Assembly: GCA_902489225.1 (NCBI GenBank)
Contig: CABTZA010000085.1
Location: forward strand, 1 to 8,001
Reading direction: 5' to 3'
Length of the DNA stretch: 8,001 bases
Source: an uncultured Collinsella sp.
GTDB lineage: Bacteria; Actinomycetota; Coriobacteriia; Coriobacteriales; Coriobacteriaceae
How positions within the stretch are numbered: the first letter of the stretch is position 1; each line of letters opens with the position of its first letter. A model generated the notes under the pieces. It was not told the DNA's origin. It worked only from the letters and a program-made list of their open reading frames with translations, and made no database searches. Position numbers and translations under genes: made by a program. This document shows, piece by piece, positions 5,800 through 8,001 of this stretch.

Positions 5800-7313
5800 T
5801 GGCGCAGAGCTTCGATTCCCTTACCGCTGCCCAGATCGCCGCGGGCGTTGCCGCCGGCGACTTTACCGCTACCGAGGTGGCCCAGGCCTCCCTTGCCGCC
5901 ATCGAGGCGCGCGAGGGCGGGGTCCAGGCATTCCTGCAGGTGGCGCCCGAGCTTGCGCTCGAGGCCGCCGCGCGCGTGGATGCCGACCGTGCCGCAGGCA
6001 AGCCGCTGCCCCCGCTTGCGGGCGTGCCGCTGGCCATTAAGGACAACATGAACCTCGTGGGCACGCGTACCACCTGCGCTTCCCACATGCTCGAGAACTA
6101 CCAGAGCGTCTACACCGCTACCTGCGTCCAGCGCATGCTCGATGCCGGCTGCCTGCCCATGGGCAAGGCCAACATGGACGAGTTTGCCTTTGGCAGCTCT
6201 ACCGAGAGCTCGGCCTTCTACCGTACCAACAACCCTTGGGATATCGAGCGCGTGCCCGGCGGCTCCTCGGGTGGCTCCGCTGCTGCCGTCGCCGCGGGCG
6301 AGGTCGCGCTCTCGCTGGGTTCGGACACCGGCGGCTCCATTCGCCAGCCGGCGTCGCTGTGCGGCGTGGTGGGCTTTAAGCCCACGTATGGCGCCGTGAG
6401 CCGTTACGGCGTGGTTGCCTTTGGCTCGTCGCTCGACCAGGTGGGTCCCTTTGGCCGCACGGTCGAGGACGTCGCGCTGGCCATGAACGCGCTTACCGGT
6501 GCGGGCCACGATCCGTACGACTGCACCAGCCAGGATTGCGCCGTCGACTTTACCGAGCACCTCAACGACAGCATCGAGGGCAAGCGCGTGGGCATCATCC
6601 CTGCGTTTATGGAGGCCGAGGGCCTGACGCCCGAGGTCAAGGCCGCTGTTCAGCGCGCCGCCCAGGAGCTGCAGAACCAGGGTGCCGAGCTGGTCGAGGT
6701 CGACCTGCCGCACCTGGATGCCGCCATCGCCGCCTACTACGTCATCGGCCCGGCCGAGGCGTTCTCCAACCTGGCCCGCTTCGATGGCATTCGCTACGGC
6801 TATCAGGAGGAGGGCTGCGCCAACCTGTCCGACCAGAGCTCGCTCTCGCGCGCCCACGGCTTTGGCGCCGAGGCCAAGCGCCGTCAGATGCTCGGCGCCT
6901 ACCTGCTGAGCTCGGGCGTGTACGACAAGTACTACTACGCCGCGCAAAAGGCCCGCACGCTCATCACGCAGGACTACGACGCCGCGTATGCCAAGGTGGA
7001 CACCATCCTCATGCCCGCCTCGCCGCGCACGGCCTTTAAGTTTGGCGAGATCAGCGAGCCCACGCAGATGTACCTCTCCGACCTGTACACCATCTCGCTC
7101 AACATTTGCGGCAACGGTGGTATCTCGGTGCCGCTGGGCCTGGGCGAGGACAGCAAGCTGCCCGTTTCTGCTCAGCTGGTGGGACCTGCCTTTAAGGACC
7201 GTCAGCTGCTCATGTTTGCCCGCGCCCTGGAGCGCGGCTTTGCCGATGCCGCCACGGGTGCGCCCGCGCTTTCCGTCGCGCCCGATTTTGCCGGGAAGGG
7301 AGGCGAGCTGTAA
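5799..7313 (+). CDS. gatA: Aspartyl/glutamyl-tRNA amidotransferase subunit A
   Basis: Glutaminase subunit of GatCAB: it hydrolyses glutamine and passes ammonia through a channel to the GatB kinase/transamidase site. It has 504 residues, the usual family length. The amidase-signature triad is complete and correctly spaced: Lys81 (LAIKDN), cis-Ser156 (PGGSSGGS) and nucleophile Ser180 (DTGGSIRQPAS). The 75- and 24-residue gaps match the Lys79/Ser154/Ser178 spacing known for the Staphylococcus aureus enzyme. Further hallmarks are GKANMDEFAFGSSTESS, GFKPTYGAVSRYG and SLDQVGPFGRTVEDVA. The start has GGGGGAG (5784-5790) at 8-base spacing and shares one base with the gatC stop; its own stop shares one base with the gatB start. 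Codon use is strongly GC-rich, in contrast to the module at 2300-4090. Confidence 0.98.
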   Translation: MAQSFDSLTAAQIAAGVAAGDFTATEVAQASLAAIEAREGGVQAFLQVAPELALEAAARVDADRAAGKPLPPLAGVPLAIKDNMNLVGTRTTCASHMLENYQSVYTATCVQRMLDAGCLPMGKANMDEFAFGSSTESSAFYRTNNPWDIERVPGGSSGGSAAAVAAGEVALSLGSDTGGSIRQPASLCGVVGFKPTYGAVSRYGVVAFGSSLDQVGPFGRTVEDVALAMNALTGAGHDPYDCTSQDCAVDFTEHLNDSIEGKRVGIIPAFMEAEGLTPEVKAAVQRAAQELQNQGAELVEVDLPHLDAAIAAYYVIGPAEAFSNLARFDGIRYGYQEEGCANLSDQSSLSRAHGFGAEAKRRQMLGAYLLSSGVYDKYYYAAQKARTLITQDYDAAYAKVDTILMPASPRTAFKFGEISEPTQMYLSDLYTISLNICGNGGISVPLGLGEDSKLPVSAQLVGPAFKDRQLLMFARALERGFADAATGAPALSVAPDFAGKGGEL

Positions 7314-8001
7314 TGAAGGAGCTTTCCGAGGTCCTGCAGGATTGGGAGGCCGTGATCGGCCTGGAGATCCACACCGAGCTCACCGCACTCGATACCAAGA
7401 TGTTCTGCAACTGCAAGCTCAGCCACGATGACGAGCCCAACGCCAACGTGTGTCCGGTATGCCTGGGCCTGCCCGGCGCCCTGCCGGTGCCCAACAAGCG
7501 CGCCATCGAGAGCATCGTCAAGGCCGGTCTCGCCACCAACTGCGAGATCCAGCGCCACTCGATGTTCTACCGCAAGCACTACTTCTATCCCGATATGGCC
7601 AAGAACTTCCAGACCACGCAGGGTCCGGTCGCCTTTGCCATGTACGGTCACCTGGACCTGGACGTGACCGGTCGCGGTGCCGCCGAACGCCCCGACTGCG
7701 CGTTTGGCGAGGCCGAGGCCCAGAGCCTGGCGAGCGCTTCGGCCAACGCCGAGGGGCTGTCCACGTCCATGACGTCGACCATGCGCGAGGGCAACCAGCG
7801 CGCCGGCCACCTGGCCAGCTATGACGCGTCCAACCTGCAGATGCCCGAGCGTCGCGAGGACGGTTCCTACACGGTGCCCATCCGCATCCTGCGCATCCAC
7901 ATGGAGGAGGACGCCGCCAAGATGGTGCACGTGGGCGGCGCCGAGGGTCGCATTACCGCCGCTGCCGAGTCGCTCGTCGACTACAACCGCTGCGGCACGC
8001 C
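7313..8001 (+). CDS. gatB: Aspartyl/glutamyl-tRNA amidotransferase subunit B, 3' end outside window
   Basis: Kinase/transamidase subunit of GatCAB: it activates the tRNA-bound Glu or Asp with ATP and adds ammonia. The frame is open to the window end (229 full codons), so the gene is truncated here only by the edge. The ATG at 7313 overlaps the gatA stop, with AAGGGAGG (7296-7303) 9 bases upstream. Family signatures are VIGLEIHTEL (14-23; Glu18, His20), CLGLPGALPVPNK (50-62), RKHYFYPDMAKNFQ (87-100), IRILRIHMEEDAAK (190-203; usually AGK) and DYNRCGTP (223-end). Cys32, 34, 47 and 50 (CxC-x12-CxxC) form a likely zinc site, as in a subset of GatB proteins. Residues about 119-182 form an extra, Ser/Ala-rich segment between two family blocks that are usually close together. 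The identity is certain; the role of the insert is unknown. Confidence 0.97.
   Translation, partial: MKELSEVLQDWEAVIGLEIHTELTALDTKMFCNCKLSHDDEPNANVCPVCLGLPGALPVPNKRAIESIVKAGLATNCEIQRHSMFYRKHYFYPDMAKNFQTTQGPVAFAMYGHLDLDVTGRGAAERPDCAFGEAEAQSLASASANAEGLSTSMTSTMREGNQRAGHLASYDASNLQMPERREDGSYTVPIRILRIHMEEDAAKMVHVGGAEGRITAAAESLVDYNRCGT

Noticed and set aside
5754..6947. A 397-codon open frame on the minus strand opposite gatA
   Set aside because: Shadow of gatA caused by GC-rich codons; no recognisable protein and no ribosome site.
1..8001. CRISPR array, tRNA, rRNA or insertion sequence
   Set aside because: No spaced identical repeats of CRISPR size, no cloverleaf pattern, and no transposase frame were seen.

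Overview
The window looks like chromosomal DNA from a high-GC Gram-positive gut actinobacterium of the Coriobacteriia, most likely Collinsella or a close relative. This rests on protein character (LPxTG pilin, class C sortase, a gatC-gatA-gatB operon) and on GC-rich codon use in the housekeeping part. It is an inference from recall, not a database result. All convincing genes are on the + strand.

Layout: (1) 1-1680, the 3' part of a sortase-anchored, isopeptide-forming pilin gene whose start lies before base 1, closed by a strong intrinsic terminator at 1781-1818. (2) 1985-2137, a 50-codon gene for a small membrane protein with a good ribosome binding site, followed by a second hairpin. (3) About 2300-4090, an AT-richer two-gene module: a winged-helix regulator with an intact frame, overlapping a nucleotidyltransferase of the AbiEii general type that carries a frameshift near 3515-3521. 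The regulator's -10 box is surrounded by four GGAAT/ATTCC half-sites, which fits autoregulation as known for AbiE-type (type IV) toxin-antitoxin systems. (4) 4202-5140, a class C (pilus) sortase with an intact His-Cys-Arg active site. (5) 5141-5487, a gene-free stretch full of structure: a 13-bp perfect inverted repeat, a 21-bp-arm hairpin, four tandem 21-bp repeats and a 15-bp direct repeat. (6) 5488-8001, gatC, gatA and the 5' part of gatB, joined by TAATG stop/start overlaps.

How the genes work together: the pilin is exported, cleaved at LPLTG and polymerised or anchored by a class C sortase. The sortase here is a plausible partner, although the toxin-antitoxin-like module and the small gene separate the two. 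GatCAB converts Glu-tRNA(Gln) and/or Asp-tRNA(Asn) to the amidated forms needed for translation. The most unusual parts are the broken AbiE-like module with its candidate operator, the repeat-dense gap before gatC, and an apparent extra segment of about 60 residues inside GatB.
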